From Streptomyces roseochromogenus subsp. oscitans DS 12.976 (GTDB taxonomy: Bacteria > Actinomycetota > Actinomycetes > Streptomycetales > Streptomycetaceae), in the NCBI RefSeq assembly GCF_000497445.1, contig NZ_CM002285.1, positions 3,698,816 through 3,723,027 on the forward strand: a DNA stretch of 24,212 nucleotides, given 5' to 3'. The notes under the pieces were generated by a model. That model had not been told where the DNA came from. It saw nothing but the letters and a program-made list of their open reading frames with translations, and made no database searches. The translations under genes were made by a program, and so were the position numbers. Shown in pieces: positions 1 to 7,942 of the stretch (its first letter is position 1; each line of letters opens with the position of its first letter).

Positions 1-22
1 AGGGACGCTGAGCGATCAGCAT
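1..22 (-). CDS. rpoA: RNA polymerase alpha subunit, first seven codons only (partial)
   Basis: The reverse complement of the left edge reads M-L-I-A-Q-R-P, the N-terminus of actinobacterial RNA polymerase alpha (MLIAQRPSL...). Alpha forms the dimer platform on which the beta subunits assemble. A GAAGGA ribosome-binding site lies about 12 nt upstream of the ATG. It follows rpsK, exactly where rpoA sits in the alpha operon of actinomycetes. Only seven codons are visible, so the call rests on those residues plus gene order; the rest lies beyond the window. Confidence 0.85.
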
Positions 23-76
23 GTGTGGATCAGATCCTTCATTCGTGGACGCCCGCTATTTGACGTCCGACGGAAA

Positions 77-146
77 CCGCACCCGTGAAAGGTGCGGGTA
101 CTGCAAGGGTACGGGCGGTACGGCCCTTACGGAGCCGTACCGCCCG
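77..146 (-). terminator. Two consecutive hairpins in the rpsK-rpoA spacer
   Basis: A perfect 13-bp inverted repeat (112-124 with 134-146, 9-nt loop) starts about 22 bp after the rpsK stop. A second 7-bp hairpin (77-83 with 91-97, 7-nt loop) follows and is trailed on the minus strand by three T residues. There is no long U tract, but Streptomyces terminators often lack one. They could attenuate or process the message before rpoA rather than end it completely. The structure is seen directly; the role is inferred. Confidence 0.5.
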
Positions 147-167
147 CGACCAGCGACCGGGGAAACG

Positions 168-572
168 TCAGACGCGGCGACGCTTCGGCGGACGGCAGCC
201 GTTGTGCGGGGTCGGGGTGACGTCCTGGATGGAGCCGACCTCGAGGCCCGTGGCCTGCAGGGAGCGGATCGCGGTCTCACGACCGGAGCCCGGGCCCTTG
301 ACGAAGACGTCGACCTTGCGCATGCCGTGCTCCTGGGCGCGGCGGGCGGCCGACTCAGCGGCCATCTGCGCGGCGAACGGCGTGGACTTCCGGGAGCCCT
401 TGAAGCCGACGTGGCCGGCGGAGGCCCAGGAGATCACGTTGCCGGACGGGTCCGTGATCGAGACGATCGTGTTGTTGAACGTGCTCTTGATGTGCGCGTG
501 GCCGTGAGCGACGTTCTTCTTTTCCTTGCGGCGCACCTTCTTGGCAGCGCCCTGACGACCCTTGGGGGGCAT
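168..572 (-). CDS. rpsK: 30S ribosomal protein S11
   Basis: This 134-aa protein has the family's usual length. It shows a lysine/arginine-rich N-terminus, the S11 core with NNTIVSITD near residue 33 and [14 protein letters not shown] around residues 57-70, and the invariant C-terminal [17 protein letters not shown]11 binds 16S rRNA on the platform of the 30S subunit near the mRNA exit path. The ATG is preceded by TAGGAG about 6 nt upstream. It lies 66 bp after rpsM and before rpoA, the standard alpha-operon position. Nothing is unusual in the coding sequence. Confidence 0.98.
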   Translation of the reverse strand: MPPKGRQGAAKKVRRKEKKNVAHGHAHIKSTFNNTIVSITDPSGNVISWASAGHVGFKGSRKSTPFAAQMAAESAARRAQEHGMRKVDVFVKGPGSGRETAIRSLQATGLEVGSIQDVTPTPHNGCRPPKRRRV

Positions 573-638
573 CTATAACTCCTACGGGAGGTGGTCGGTC
601 CTACAGCGAAGACCGCTGGACGGCGAGTCCGCTGCGGA

Positions 639-1019
639 CTACTTCTTGCCCGGCTTCTTCTTACCGGCGATGGCGCGACGCGGGCCCTTACGGGTGCGGG
701 CGTTGGTGCTGGTGCGCTGACCGCGGACGGGCAGACCGCGACGGTGACGCAGACCCTGGTAGCAGCCGATCTCGACCTTGCGGCGGATGTCGGCCTGGAT
801 CTCGCGACGGAGGTCACCCTCGGTCTTGATGTTGTTGTCGACGTACTCGCGGATCGCGACCAGCTGCTCTTCGGTCAGGTCACGAACGCGGGTGTTCGGG
901 TCGACGCCGGTCGCAGCCAGCGTCTCCTTCGAGAGGGTCCGGCCGATGCCGAACACGTAGGTGAGGGCGACCTCCACGCGCTTTTCGCGCGGGATGTCAA
1001 CACCGGAAACGCGTGCCAT
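639..1019 (-). CDS. rpsM: 30S ribosomal protein S13
   Basis: The 126-aa product begins [21 protein letters not shown] and carries the helix-hairpin-helix-like GIGRT segment near residue 24. It also has the S13 signature [15 protein letters not shown] (about residues 88-102), followed by a very basic tail ending KKKPGKK. S13 sits in the 30S head, contacts the P-site tRNA and forms bridges to L5 of the 50S subunit. An AGGAGCC ribosome-binding site lies upstream of the ATG. It is separated from rpmJ by about 190 bp, a longer spacer than elsewhere in this segment. Confidence 0.98.
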   Translation of the reverse strand: MARVSGVDIPREKRVEVALTYVFGIGRTLSKETLAATGVDPNTRVRDLTEEQLVAIREYVDNNIKTEGDLRREIQADIRRKVEIGCYQGLRHRRGLPVRGQRTSTNARTRKGPRRAIAGKKKPGKK

Positions 1020-1210
1020 TCAATGGCTCCTGGTGATCTTCGGAGGTCTTCCGCAGAACCGGATCCCGGCCGCCGTACCAGGTACGAACCGGGTCCCCGG
1101 CCTCCGAACCGGGGGTGTCGAGCTGGATGGCTCGGGTTCTGCGTATGAACAAATTCAGCTCGCGTCGCGCGAAACTCTGCGATAGAGGTGCAGAGGGTGA
1201 TGGTCGTGCG

Positions 1211-1324
1211 TCAGCCCTGGCGCTGCTTGTGGCGCGGGTTCTCGCAGATGACCATGACCCGGCCGTGACGGCGGATCACCCTGCACTTGTCGCAGATCTT
1301 CTTGACGCTCGGCTTGACCTTCAT
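1211..1324 (-). CDS. rpmJ: 50S ribosomal protein L36, zinc-ribbon form
   Basis: A 37-aa ORF reads [20 protein letters not shown] and ends [12 protein letters not shown], the full usual length of L36. Cys11, Cys14, Cys27 and His32 form the C-x2-C...C-x4-H zinc site, so this is the zinc-containing (C+) version. Streptomyces usually also carry a cysteine-free paralogue elsewhere that is switched on under zinc limitation; it is not in this window. L36 is a small late-assembling protein of the 50S subunit. The gene lies between infA (59 bp upstream) and rpsM, as expected. Confidence 0.97.
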   Translation of the reverse strand: MKVKPSVKKICDKCRVIRRHGRVMVICENPRHKQRQG

Positions 1325-1383
1325 GGGATTGAGGTTCTCCGGGTCAGTGCCACCACCCCGCCGGAACGGGATGCGGGCAAGAT

Positions 1384-1605
1384 CTACTTGTACCGGTAGA
1401 CGATCCGGCCACGCGTCAGGTCGTAAGGAGACAACTCCACCACGACCCGGTCGTCAGGGAGGATACGGATGTAGTGCATACGCATCTTGCCGCTGATGTG
1501 TGCCAGGACCTGGTGGCCGTTCTGGAGCTCGACCTTGAACATAGCGTTAGGAAGAGACTCGACGACAGTGCCCTCGATCTCGATGGCACCTTGCTTCTTG
1601 GCCAC
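1384..1605 (-). CDS. infA: Translation initiation factor IF-1
   Basis: The 73-aa product matches IF-1 along its whole length ([20 protein letters not shown] near the start, [16 protein letters not shown] in the middle, ending RIVYRYK). It is a single OB-fold S1-like RNA-binding domain that occupies the A site of the 30S subunit during initiation and assists IF-2 and IF-3. The start is a GTG with GAAGGG upstream, giving the conserved MAKK N-terminus. A 140-bp spacer separates it from map, enough for its own promoter. Confidence 0.98.
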   Translation of the reverse strand: MAKKQGAIEIEGTVVESLPNAMFKVELQNGHQVLAHISGKMRMHYIRILPDDRVVVELSPYDLTRGRIVYRYK

Positions 1606-1691
1606 GCTTCGCCCTTCGAATCGACTACCTTGATCGACTCTCCTGCGAGCATGCGGACATGCGGGTGCACGAGAGCCGACGAGTCAGTCTA

Positions 1692-1697
1692 CGTCGG
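1692..1697 (-). promoter_or_regulatory. Possible infA promoter -10 element
   Basis: In the map-infA spacer the minus strand carries TAGACT, a sequence common as a -10 box of vegetative Streptomyces promoters, about 85 nt before the infA start. The matching -35 region is poor (TCGCCT about 17 nt upstream). The 140-bp spacer and known independent expression of infA in actinomycetes make a promoter plausible, but the sequence match alone is weak. Confidence 0.3.
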
Positions 1698-1745
1698 CGT
1701 ACCCGGAAAGGCGAATCGAGAAAGTCTGCCCCACCCGCGAGATCA

Positions 1746-2582
1746 CTAAGCGAGCGGATCCGGGGCGGTCGTGATGCCGTACTCCGCCAGCTTGGCCTTG
1801 CCTCCGTCGGGGGCCGTCAGGACCAGGGGGCCCTCCGGGGTGAGGGCGACCGAGTGCTCCCAGTGAGAGGACCAGGTGCCGTCGGTGGTGATGACCGTCC
1901 AGTCGTCGGAGAGGACCTCGGTCTTCGCGGTGCCGAGGGAGACCATCGGCTCGATCGCGAGGCAGAAGCCGGGCACCAGCTTGGGGCCCTTGCCGCGGCG
2001 GCGGTCGACGTAGTTCAGCAGATGCGGGTCCATGTGCATCTCGGTGCCGATGCCATGGCCGCCGTAGTCCTCGATGATCCCGTACTTGCCGCCGCCCGGC
2101 TTCGGCTGGCGGCGGATGTAGGTCTCGATGGCACGGGAGATGTCGACCAGGCGGTTGCCCTGCTTCATGGCCGCGATACCGGCCCACATCGACTCTTCCG
2201 TCACCCGCGACAGCTCGATCAGCTCCGGAGCGTGACCGGAGCCCACGAACGCCGTGTAGGCGGCGTCGCCGTGCCAGCCGTCGATGATCGCGCCGCAGTC
2301 GATGGAGATGACGTCGCCGTCCTTGAGGACGACATCGTCGGAGGGGATGCCGTGGACGACCACGTCATTGACCGACGTGCAGATCGTGGCGGGGAAGCCG
2401 CCGTAGCCCAGGAAGTTCGACTTCGCGCCGTGCTCGGCGAGGACCTTGCGGGCGACCTCGTCCAGGTCCTTGGTGGAGGCGCCGGGCACCGCCGCCTCGC
2501 GGGTGGCCGCATGGATGGCGGCTACGACCAGGCCCGCCGCCCGCATCTTGGCGATCTGCTCGGGCGTCTTGATCTGCACCAT
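1746..2582 (-). CDS. map: Type I methionine aminopeptidase
   Basis: This enzyme removes the N-terminal methionine from nascent proteins. From the chosen ATG it is 278 aa, beginning MVQIKTPEQIAKMRAAG. The five metal ligands of the pita-bread fold are visible: Asp95 and Asp106 (SIDCGAIIDGWHGDAAYT), His176 (GGHGIGTEMH), Glu211 (FCLAIEPMVS) and Glu242 (HWEHSVAL). His77 in VVHGIP is the usual substrate-site histidine. An in-frame GTG seven codons upstream (2603) is possible, but GGAGAG is better placed for the ATG and the family normally starts here. It follows adk after about 100 bp. Confidence 0.96.
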   Translation of the reverse strand: MVQIKTPEQIAKMRAAGLVVAAIHAATREAAVPGASTKDLDEVARKVLAEHGAKSNFLGYGGFPATICTSVNDVVVHGIPSDDVVLKDGDVISIDCGAIIDGWHGDAAYTAFVGSGHAPELIELSRVTEESMWAGIAAMKQGNRLVDISRAIETYIRRQPKPGGGKYGIIEDYGGHGIGTEMHMDPHLLNYVDRRRGKGPKLVPGFCLAIEPMVSLGTAKTEVLSDDWTVITTDGTWSSHWEHSVALTPEGPLVLTAPDGGKAKLAEYGITTAPDPLA

Positions 2583-2636
2583 GGGGCCTGCGCTCTCCGT
2601 CACTCACGTCGGCTGGGTTTACCTGTACAACAGTAC

Positions 2637-2668
2637 GGCCGCGGCACCCGGGGTCGGGCACCGCGGCC
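2637..2668 (-). terminator. Hairpin between adk and map
   Basis: An 8-bp stem (2637-2644 with 2661-2668) encloses an inner 4-bp stem (2647-2650 with 2655-2658) with a short mismatch between them. It lies about 15 bp after the adk stop. The stem is purely G/C and has no U tract. It may be a partial terminator or a stability element separating adk from map; the function is inferred from position only. Confidence 0.4.
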
Positions 2669-2682
2669 GGAAGGCCCTGACT

Positions 2683-3345
2683 CTACTGTTCGGCCTTCTC
2701 GCGCTTGAGTGCCTCCAGCGCCCGCTGCGTGATCTCGTCCACGGGGCCCAGGGAGGAGATCGTCACGACCAGGCCCTGCGTCTTGTAGTAGTCGATGATC
2801 GGCTCGGTCTGCGTGTGGTAGACCTCCAGCCGCTTGCGGACGGTCTCCTCGGAGTCGTCGTCGCGCTGGTACAGCTCACCGCCGCAGATGTCGCAGACAC
2901 CCTCCTTCTTCGGCGGGCTGTACGTCACGTGGAAGACATGGGAGGGCTCGTTGCGGCAGAGGCGCCGGCCGGCGATCCGCTTGACGACCTCCTCCTCCGG
3001 GACCTCCAGGTCCAGGACGGCGTCCACCTTGATGCCCTCGGTCACCAGCAGCTCGTCCAGCGCCTCGGCCTGCGACACGTTCCGCGGGAAGCCGTCCAGC
3101 AGGAAGCCGCCCTCGGCGTCCGGCTGCTCCATGCGGTCCTTGGCCATCGCGATGGTGACCTCGTCGGGGACGAGGTTGCCGGCGTCCATGTAGGACTTCG
3201 CGAGCTTGCCCAGCTCGGTCTGCTGGCTGATGTTGGCCCGGAACAGGTCGCCCGTGGAGATGTGCGGGATGGCCAGCTTCTCAGCGAGGCGGACGGCTTG
3301 CGTTCCCTTACCGGCACCCGGCGGCCCGACGAGGACGATACGCAT
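2683..3345 (-). CDS. adk: Adenylate kinase
   Basis: The enzyme catalyses ATP + AMP = 2 ADP in the cytoplasm. The 220-aa protein has the P-loop GPPGAGKGT at residues 7-15, the AMP-site STGDLFR at 30-36, DGFPR at 84-88, and a long-type LID domain around residues 126-163. The LID carries Cys130, His136, Cys151 and Cys154, a plausible mixed Cys/His zinc site rather than the four-Cys version of many Gram-positive enzymes. Its ATG shares one base with the secY stop (TGATG), so the two are translationally coupled, the standard secY-adk arrangement. Confidence 0.98.
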   Translation of the reverse strand: MRIVLVGPPGAGKGTQAVRLAEKLAIPHISTGDLFRANISQQTELGKLAKSYMDAGNLVPDEVTIAMAKDRMEQPDAEGGFLLDGFPRNVSQAEALDELLVTEGIKVDAVLDLEVPEEEVVKRIAGRRLCRNEPSHVFHVTYSPPKKEGVCDICGGELYQRDDDSEETVRKRLEVYHTQTEPIIDYYKTQGLVVTISSLGPVDEITQRALEALKREKAEQ

Positions 3346-4658
3346 CAGCGGAGGAACCCTTCGTAATTGCGCTGCTGGAGCTGGCTCTCGATCTGCTTCA
3401 CCGTCTCGAGACCGACACCCACGATGATCAGGATGCTGGTACCGCCGAACGGGAAGTTGTTCGTCGCCCCGAACCCGACCAACGCCATTGTTGGCACGAG
3501 AGCAATCAGACCCAGATACAGCGAACCCGGCCAGGTGATCCGGTTGAGCACATAGCTGAGGTACTCAGCGGTCGGTCGGCCAGCCCGGATGCCCGGGATG
3601 AAGCCACCATACTTCTTCATGTTGTCGGCGACTTCCTCGGGGTTGAAGGAGATCGCCACGTAGAAGAACGCGAAGAACACGATGAGCAAGAAGTACAAAG
3701 TGATGTAAAGCGGGTGGTCGCCCTTGGTCAGGTTGTTCTGGATCCACTGCTTCCAGCTCGAATTGCCGCCCGCGAACTGCGCCACCAGCGCCGGGATGTA
3801 GAGCAGCGACGAGGCGAAGATGACGGGAATCACACCCGCCTGGTTCACCTTGAGCGGGATGTACGTGGACGTACCACCGTAGGAACGACGGCCGATCATG
3901 CGCTTCGCGTACTGCACCGGGATACGGCGCTGGGCCTGCTCGACGAAGACCACGAGCGCGACCATGACCAGGCCGACCAGGATCACCGTGCCGAACTCGA
4001 TCCAGCCGCCGGCCAGGGTGCCCTGCTTCTTGATCGCCCACAGCGCGGACGGGAAGGTCGCCGCGATCGAGATGAACATCAGGATCGACATGCCGTTGCC
4101 GATACCGCGGTCGGTGATCAGCTCACCGAGCCACATCACCACACACGTACCGGCGGTCATGCAGACAACCATCGTGATCGTCGCGAAGATCGCCTGGTCC
4201 GGGACGATGCTCGACGCGACCGAGCACCCGTTGAAGAGCGCGCCGCTGCGGGCGGTGGCGACGAGGCCGGTGCCCTGGAGGATGGCGAGTGCCACGGTGA
4301 GGTAACGCGTGTACTGCGTGATCTTCGCCGTGCCGGCCTGGCCCTCCTTCTTCAGGGCTTCCAGACGCGGGATGACCACGGTCAGCAGCTGAAGGATGAT
4401 GCTGGCCGTGATGTACGGCATGATGCCGAGCGCGAAGACCGTGATCTGCAGCAGCGCACCGCCGCTGAACATGTTCACGAGGCCGAACAGGCCCTGGTTG
4501 GCCCCCGCCTCGCTGACACACTGCTGGACGGCCTTGTAGTTGACGCCGGGGATCGGGATGTGGGTACCGACCCGGTAGACCACGATGATGGCCAGCGTGA
4601 AGAGCAGCTTCTTGCGCAGGTCGGGCGTCTTGAACGCCCGGGCGAACGCGGTGAGCAC
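3345..4658 (-). CDS. secY: Preprotein translocase channel subunit SecY
   Basis: This 437-aa membrane protein forms the protein-conducting channel of the Sec translocon with SecE and SecG. It begins MLTAFARAFKTPDLRKKLLF and has about ten hydrophobic segments, the first at roughly residues 18-38. The plug and TM2 region (FGLVNMFSGGALLQITVFALGIMPYI) lies near residues 60-85. The cytosolic loop GFIPGIRAGRPTAEYL lies near residue 350 and is needed for SecA-driven transport. It starts at a GTG with a strong AGGAGG 4 nt upstream. The 244-bp spacer before it holds a terminator-like hairpin and a candidate promoter. Confidence 0.98.
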   Translation of the reverse strand: MLTAFARAFKTPDLRKKLLFTLAIIVVYRVGTHIPIPGVNYKAVQQCVSEAGANQGLFGLVNMFSGGALLQITVFALGIMPYITASIILQLLTVVIPRLEALKKEGQAGTAKITQYTRYLTVALAILQGTGLVATARSGALFNGCSVASSIVPDQAIFATITMVVCMTAGTCVVMWLGELITDRGIGNGMSILMFISIAATFPSALWAIKKQGTLAGGWIEFGTVILVGLVMVALVVFVEQAQRRIPVQYAKRMIGRRSYGGTSTYIPLKVNQAGVIPVIFASSLLYIPALVAQFAGGNSSWKQWIQNNLTKGDHPLYITLYFLLIVFFAFFYVAISFNPEEVADNMKKYGGFIPGIRAGRPTAEYLSYVLNRITWPGSLYLGLIALVPTMALVGFGATNNFPFGGTSILIIVGVGLETVKQIESQLQQRNYEGFLR

Positions 4659-4714
4659 GGTGCCTCCTGCGACCCCCGCGCAACTGCGTCAAGGGTGACG
4701 GTCTTGAGGTTCGA

Positions 4715-4742
4715 CGGATACAGACGAATTACTAACGGTCAA
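4715..4742 (-). promoter_or_regulatory. Candidate secY promoter
   Basis: The minus strand carries TTGACC (4737-4742), a 16-nt spacer and TATCCG (4715-4720), about 60 nt upstream of the secY GTG. The -35 is close to consensus and the -10 is weak. Its position just downstream of the large hairpin after rplO supports separate transcription of secY-adk. This is inferred, not proven. Confidence 0.45.
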
Positions 4743-4830
4743 CTGCCGCTCAGGGTGCCCCATGGGAAGCACCCGATGAAAGTAGGCAGTGCTGGCCACC
4801 TTACCGGCGAGAGCACCGCCCTAGGAACGA

Positions 4831-4870
4831 CCGACCGGGGATACCCCTTTTGTGGGGTATCCCCGGTCGG
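4831..4870 (-). terminator. Strong hairpin after rplO
   Basis: A perfect 17-bp inverted repeat (4831-4847 with 4854-4870) closes on a 6-nt loop, 32 bp past the rplO stop. Four more pairs can form outside a 2-nt bulge. It is the most stable structure in the ribosomal section and separates the spc ribosomal genes from secY. There is no U-run, as is common for Streptomyces terminators. Because secY-adk lie downstream, it is either an end point with a new promoter after it or a partial attenuator. Confidence 0.7.
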
Positions 4871-4902
4871 GATCGTTCACGTCATCGAGGGACCTGAGGG
4901 AC

Positions 4903-5358
4903 TCAGACCAGCTCGGTGACCGTACCGCCGGCGGCGGTGATCTTCTCCTTGGCGGAGCCGGAGACGGCGTCGACCGTCACCTGCAGCGCCACGGAGATCT
5001 CGCCCTGGCCGAGGACCTTGACGAGGCTGTTCTTGCGAACGGCACCCTTGGCCACCAGACCCTCGACCGTGACCTCGCCACCCTCGGGGTAGAGCGCGGC
5101 CAGCTTGTCGAGGTTCACGACCTGGAACTCGGTCTTGAACGGGTTCTTGAAGCCCTTCAGCTTCGGGAGGCGCATGTGCAGCGGCATCTGGCCGCCCTCG
5201 AAGCGCTCCGGAACCTGGTAACGGGCCTTCGTACCCTTCGTACCACGACCGGCCGTCTTACCCTTCGACGCCTCACCACGACCGACACGGGTCTTGGCGG
5301 TCTTGGCGCCCGGGGCGGGACGGAGGTTGTGGATCTTCAGCGGGTTCTGCTCCGCCAT
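4903..5358 (-). CDS. rplO: 50S ribosomal protein L15
   Basis: The 151-aa protein begins [20 protein letters not shown]. It has the glycine/lysine-rich [19 protein letters not shown] segment (about 24-42) and the L15 motif [18 protein letters not shown] near residues 53-70. L15 binds 23S rRNA and is an important late assembly protein. A GAGGAGG site inside the end of rpmD precedes the ATG, and the gap to rpmD is 2 bp. It is the last ribosomal gene before the large hairpin and secY. Confidence 0.98.
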   Translation of the reverse strand: MAEQNPLKIHNLRPAPGAKTAKTRVGRGEASKGKTAGRGTKGTKARYQVPERFEGGQMPLHMRLPKLKGFKNPFKTEFQVVNLDKLAALYPEGGEVTVEGLVAKGAVRKNSLVKVLGQGEISVALQVTVDAVSGSAKEKITAAGGTVTELV

Positions 5359-5360
5359 GA

Positions 5361-5543
5361 TCAGTCGACCTCCTCGACCGTCACGAGGTGGCGGACGGTG
5401 TGCACCATGCCGCGGAACTCGGGGCGGTCCTCCTTGACGACCACGTCGTTGACCTTCTTCAGGCCAAGCGAACGCAGGGTGTCACGGTGGTTCTGCTTGC
5501 TGCCGATGTAGGACTTGACCTGCGTGATCTTGAGCTGCGCCAC
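5361..5543 (-). CDS. rpmD: 50S ribosomal protein L30
   Basis: The 60-aa product reads (GTG start) [21 protein letters not shown] and continues through LRSLGLKK to [11 protein letters not shown], the normal bacterial L30 length and pattern. A longer open frame runs upstream, but it overlaps rpsE and has no L30-like sequence, so the GTG is chosen. The start lies 2 bp after the rpsE stop with only a weak Shine-Dalgarno site, so translation is probably coupled to rpsE. L30 is a small 50S protein near the 5S rRNA region. Confidence 0.96.
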   Translation of the reverse strand: MAQLKITQVKSYIGSKQNHRDTLRSLGLKKVNDVVVKEDRPEFRGMVHTVRHLVTVEEVD

Positions 5544-5545
5544 GA

Positions 5546-6151
5546 TTACGCACCCGCCCCAGCACGCGCACGCAGCAGGGCCGCGGGAGCGACGTCCTCG
5601 AGCGGCAGACCACGGCGGGCCGCGATCTCCTCGGGACGCTGCAGACCCTTCAGGGCCTCCACGGTGGCGTGCACGATGTTGATGGCGTTGTCGGAGCCGA
5701 GCGACTTCGACAGCACGTCGTGGATACCGGCGCACTCGAGCACGGCACGCACCGGACCACCGGCGATCACACCGGTACCCGGGGACGCGGGCTTGAGCAG
5801 CACGACGCCGGCAGCCTTCTCACCCTGGATCGGGTGCGGGATGGTGCCCTGGATACGGGGGACCTTGAAGAAGTGCTTCTTGGCCTCCTCAACGCCCTTG
5901 GCGATGGCGGCCGGCACCTCCTTGGCCTTGCCGTAACCGACACCCACGGTGCCGTCACCGTCGCCCACCACGACCAGCGCGGTGAAGCTGAAGCGACGAC
6001 CACCCTTCACAACCTTGGCGACGCGGTTGATCGCGACAACGCGCTCAACGTACGCGGTCTTCTCGGCGGCAGCAGCGCCGCCGTCACGGCCCTTCCGGTC
6101 CCGCCGCTCGCCGCCACCGGCACCGCTTCCGCGGCGCTGGGGTCCAGCCAT
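5546..6151 (-). CDS. rpsE: 30S ribosomal protein S5
   Basis: The 201-aa product has an Ala/Gly/Arg-rich N-terminal extension of about 30 residues typical of actinobacteria. The double-stranded-RNA-binding-like domain follows ([43 protein letters not shown]), then the C-terminal domain with [13 protein letters not shown] and SKSLGS. S5 contributes to decoding accuracy and mRNA unwinding at the entry channel. An AGAGAGGT site lies upstream of the ATG. It follows rplR after 36 bp. Confidence 0.98.
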   Translation of the reverse strand: MAGPQRRGSGAGGGERRDRKGRDGGAAAAEKTAYVERVVAINRVAKVVKGGRRFSFTALVVVGDGDGTVGVGYGKAKEVPAAIAKGVEEAKKHFFKVPRIQGTIPHPIQGEKAAGVVLLKPASPGTGVIAGGPVRAVLECAGIHDVLSKSLGSDNAINIVHATVEALKGLQRPEEIAARRGLPLEDVAPAALLRARAGAGA

Positions 6152-6187
6152 TGGATTACCTCTCTCTTTCCGCTAGCTACAAGCGGC

Positions 6188-6571
6188 TCAGAACTTGAGC
6201 CCGGCTTCGCGGGCGGCGTCCGCCAGGGCGGCGATGCGCCCGGCGTACTGGTTGCCACCACGGTCGAACACGACGGCCTCGACACCGGCGGCCTTGGCAC
6301 GCTCGGCGACCAGGGCACCGACCTGCTTGGCCTGCGCGGACTTGTCGGCCTCGCCACCACGGATCGACGCGTCCAGGGTGGACGCCGACGCCAGGGTGTG
6401 ACCCTTCAGGTCGTCGATCACCTGCGCCACGATGTGGCGGTTGGAGCGGGTCACGACCAGACGGGGGCGCTCCGCCGTACCGGAGATCCGCTTGCGGATC
6501 CGGATGTGACGGCGCTTGATCGCGGCGCGCTTGTAGGCGTCGCCCTTCAGGATCTTCTGCCCGTATGCCAT
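6188..6571 (-). CDS. rplR: 50S ribosomal protein L18
   Basis: The 127-aa protein starts [20 protein letters not shown]. It shows the L18 features [18 protein letters not shown] (about 37-54), [13 protein letters not shown], and the C-terminal [27 protein letters not shown]18 binds 5S rRNA and, with L5 and L25-type protein, anchors it in the 50S subunit. It is 3 bp after rplF, so coupled translation is likely. Confidence 0.98.
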   Translation of the reverse strand: MAYGQKILKGDAYKRAAIKRRHIRIRKRISGTAERPRLVVTRSNRHIVAQVIDDLKGHTLASASTLDASIRGGEADKSAQAKQVGALVAERAKAAGVEAVVFDRGGNQYAGRIAALADAAREAGLKF

Positions 6572-6574
6572 GGC

Positions 6575-7114
6575 TTACTTACCCGCCTTTCCGACCTTGC
6601 GGCGGATGACTTCGCCCTCGTACTTGACGCCCTTGGCCTTGTACGGGTCGGGCTTGCGCAGCTTGCGGATGTTGGCCGCAACCTCGCCGACCTTCTGCTT
6701 GTCGATGCCCTCGACCGAGAAACGGGTCGGGGTCTCCACCTTGAAGGTGATGCCCTCGGGGGCCTCGACGAGGATCGGGTGGCTGTAACCGAGAGCGAAC
6801 TCCAGGTTCGAACCCTTGGCGGTCACTCGGTAACCGACACCGCTGATCTCGAGCTTCTTCACGTAACCCTGGGTCACGCCGGTGATCATGTTCGCCACCA
6901 GCGTGCGGGAGAGGCCGTGCAGGGCCTTGCTCTGACGCTCGTCGTTGGGGCGGGTCACCTGCAGGGTGCCGTCCTCGCCCTTGGCGATGTCGATCGGCGC
7001 CACGACGGTGTGGGTCAGCGAGCCCTTGGGGCCCTTGACCGAAACCGTACGGCCGTCGATGGTGACGTCCACGCCGGCGGGAACCGCGATGGGGAGCTTG
7101 CCGATGCGCGACAT
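6575..7114 (-). CDS. rplF: 50S ribosomal protein L6
   Basis: The 179-aa protein begins [20 protein letters not shown]. It has two tandem L6 folds and the C-terminal signature [28 protein letters not shown]6 sits near the factor-binding site and the sarcin-ricin loop. A CGGAGGAA ribosome-binding site precedes the ATG, and the gene follows rpsH by 24 bp. Length and motifs are all as usual. Confidence 0.98.
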   Translation of the reverse strand: MSRIGKLPIAVPAGVDVTIDGRTVSVKGPKGSLTHTVVAPIDIAKGEDGTLQVTRPNDERQSKALHGLSRTLVANMITGVTQGYVKKLEISGVGYRVTAKGSNLEFALGYSHPILVEAPEGITFKVETPTRFSVEGIDKQKVGEVAANIRKLRKPDPYKAKGVKYEGEVIRRKVGKAGK

Positions 7115-7138
7115 AGCTGTTTCCTCCGTTCCCTTCTG

Positions 7139-7537
7139 CTACCAGACGTAGGCGAGGACTTCCCCACCCACGCCCTTCTTGCCGGCCTGCTTGTCGGTGA
7201 GGAGCCCGTGGGACGTGGAGATGATCGCCACGCCGAGGCCGCCGAGCACCTTCGGCAGGTTGGTGGACTTCGCGTACACCCGGAGACCGGGCTTGGAGAT
7301 CCGCTTGATGCCCGCGATGGAGCGCTCACGGTTGGGGCCGAACTTCAGCTCCAGGACGAGGTTCTTGCCGACCTCGGCGTCCTCGACCTTCCAGCCCGTG
7401 ATGAAGCCCTCCTGCTGGAGGATCTCCGCGATGTGAGACTTGATCTTCGAGTGCGGCATCGCCACGGAGTCGTGGTACGCCGAGTTCGCGTTACGCAGAC
7501 GCGTGAGCATGTCTGCGATCGGATCAGTCATGGTCAT
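7139..7537 (-). CDS. rpsH: 30S ribosomal protein S8
   Basis: The 132-aa product begins [20 protein letters not shown], a classic S8 N-terminus, and ends [28 protein letters not shown]8 binds helix 21 of 16S rRNA and, in E. coli, represses spc-operon translation. GAAGG lies 7 nt before the chosen ATG. An in-frame ATG at 7582 has its own purine-rich GGGGAGAGGG just upstream and would add 15 residues. I keep the downstream start because the family starts there. Confidence 0.96.
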   Translation of the reverse strand: MTMTDPIADMLTRLRNANSAYHDSVAMPHSKIKSHIAEILQQEGFITGWKVEDAEVGKNLVLELKFGPNRERSIAGIKRISKPGLRVYAKSTNLPKVLGGLGVAIISTSHGLLTDKQAGKKGVGGEVLAYVW

Positions 7538-7751
7538 GAATTGGCCTTCGGCCTCTCTCGCCGGGGTTTCCTGGTGCGCCATCCCTCTCCCCGATCCGAG
7601 ACGGGACGGGTGCGGCGCGGTGGACCTACGGCGTAGTAAGTCGTACGGGCGACAGTCAGGCGCCCAACCCTCCAAGCCTAAGCCATGAAGGGGAGGGCAC
7701 CTGACACGCCCATTGCTTACCGAGAGCTTCAGGAATCCCTGATAACAGGGA
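7538..7751 (-). other. Long rpsN-rpsH spacer with hairpin
   Basis: This 214-bp gap is unusually long for the inside of the spc operon. A 7-bp hairpin (7734-7740 with 7747-7753, 6-nt loop) overlaps the rpsN stop codon. Farther on, TTGG/TACTAC-like sequences occur but form no convincing promoter. I see no small ORF with a clear ribosome-binding site apart from the in-frame extension of rpsH. It may hold a processing site or an S8-type autoregulatory element. Confidence 0.35.
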
Positions 7752-7937
7752 TTACCAGGAGCTCTTGGTCACGCCCGGCAGCTCGCCACGGTGAGCCATC
7801 TCACGAAGGCACACGCGGCACAGGCCGAACTTGCGGTACACGGAGTGCGGGCGGCCGCAGCGCTGGCAGCGGGTGTAGCCACGCACACCGAACTTGGGCT
7901 TGCGAGCAGCCTTAGCGATCAGAGCCTTCTTCGCCAT
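7752..7937 (-). CDS. rpsN: 30S ribosomal protein S14, type Z (zinc)
   Basis: The 61-aa protein starts [16 protein letters not shown] and has two CxxC pairs (Cys24/Cys27 and Cys40/Cys43) that bind zinc. This is the short type-Z S14. Streptomyces usually encode a second, cysteine-free S14 elsewhere for zinc-poor conditions. S14 is a late-binding protein of the 30S head. An upstream in-frame GTG (7946) sits too close to the AAGGAGG site, so the ATG is preferred. It starts 5 bp after rplE. Confidence 0.96.
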   Translation of the reverse strand: MAKKALIAKAARKPKFGVRGYTRCQRCGRPHSVYRKFGLCRVCLREMAHRGELPGVTKSSW

Positions 7938-7942
7938 CTCGC

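Noticed and set aside
1056..1112. Three copies of gaaccgg between rpmJ and rpsM
   Set aside because: The copies are only 7 bp, unevenly spaced (30 and 20 bp) and common by chance in such GC-rich sequence; no promoter or hairpin supports them.
5669..7636. Plus-strand open frame of 655 aa across rpsE, rplR, rplF and rpsH
   Set aside because: It lies opposite four well-conserved ribosomal genes, is low in complexity and has no domain; such antisense frames are a GC artefact.
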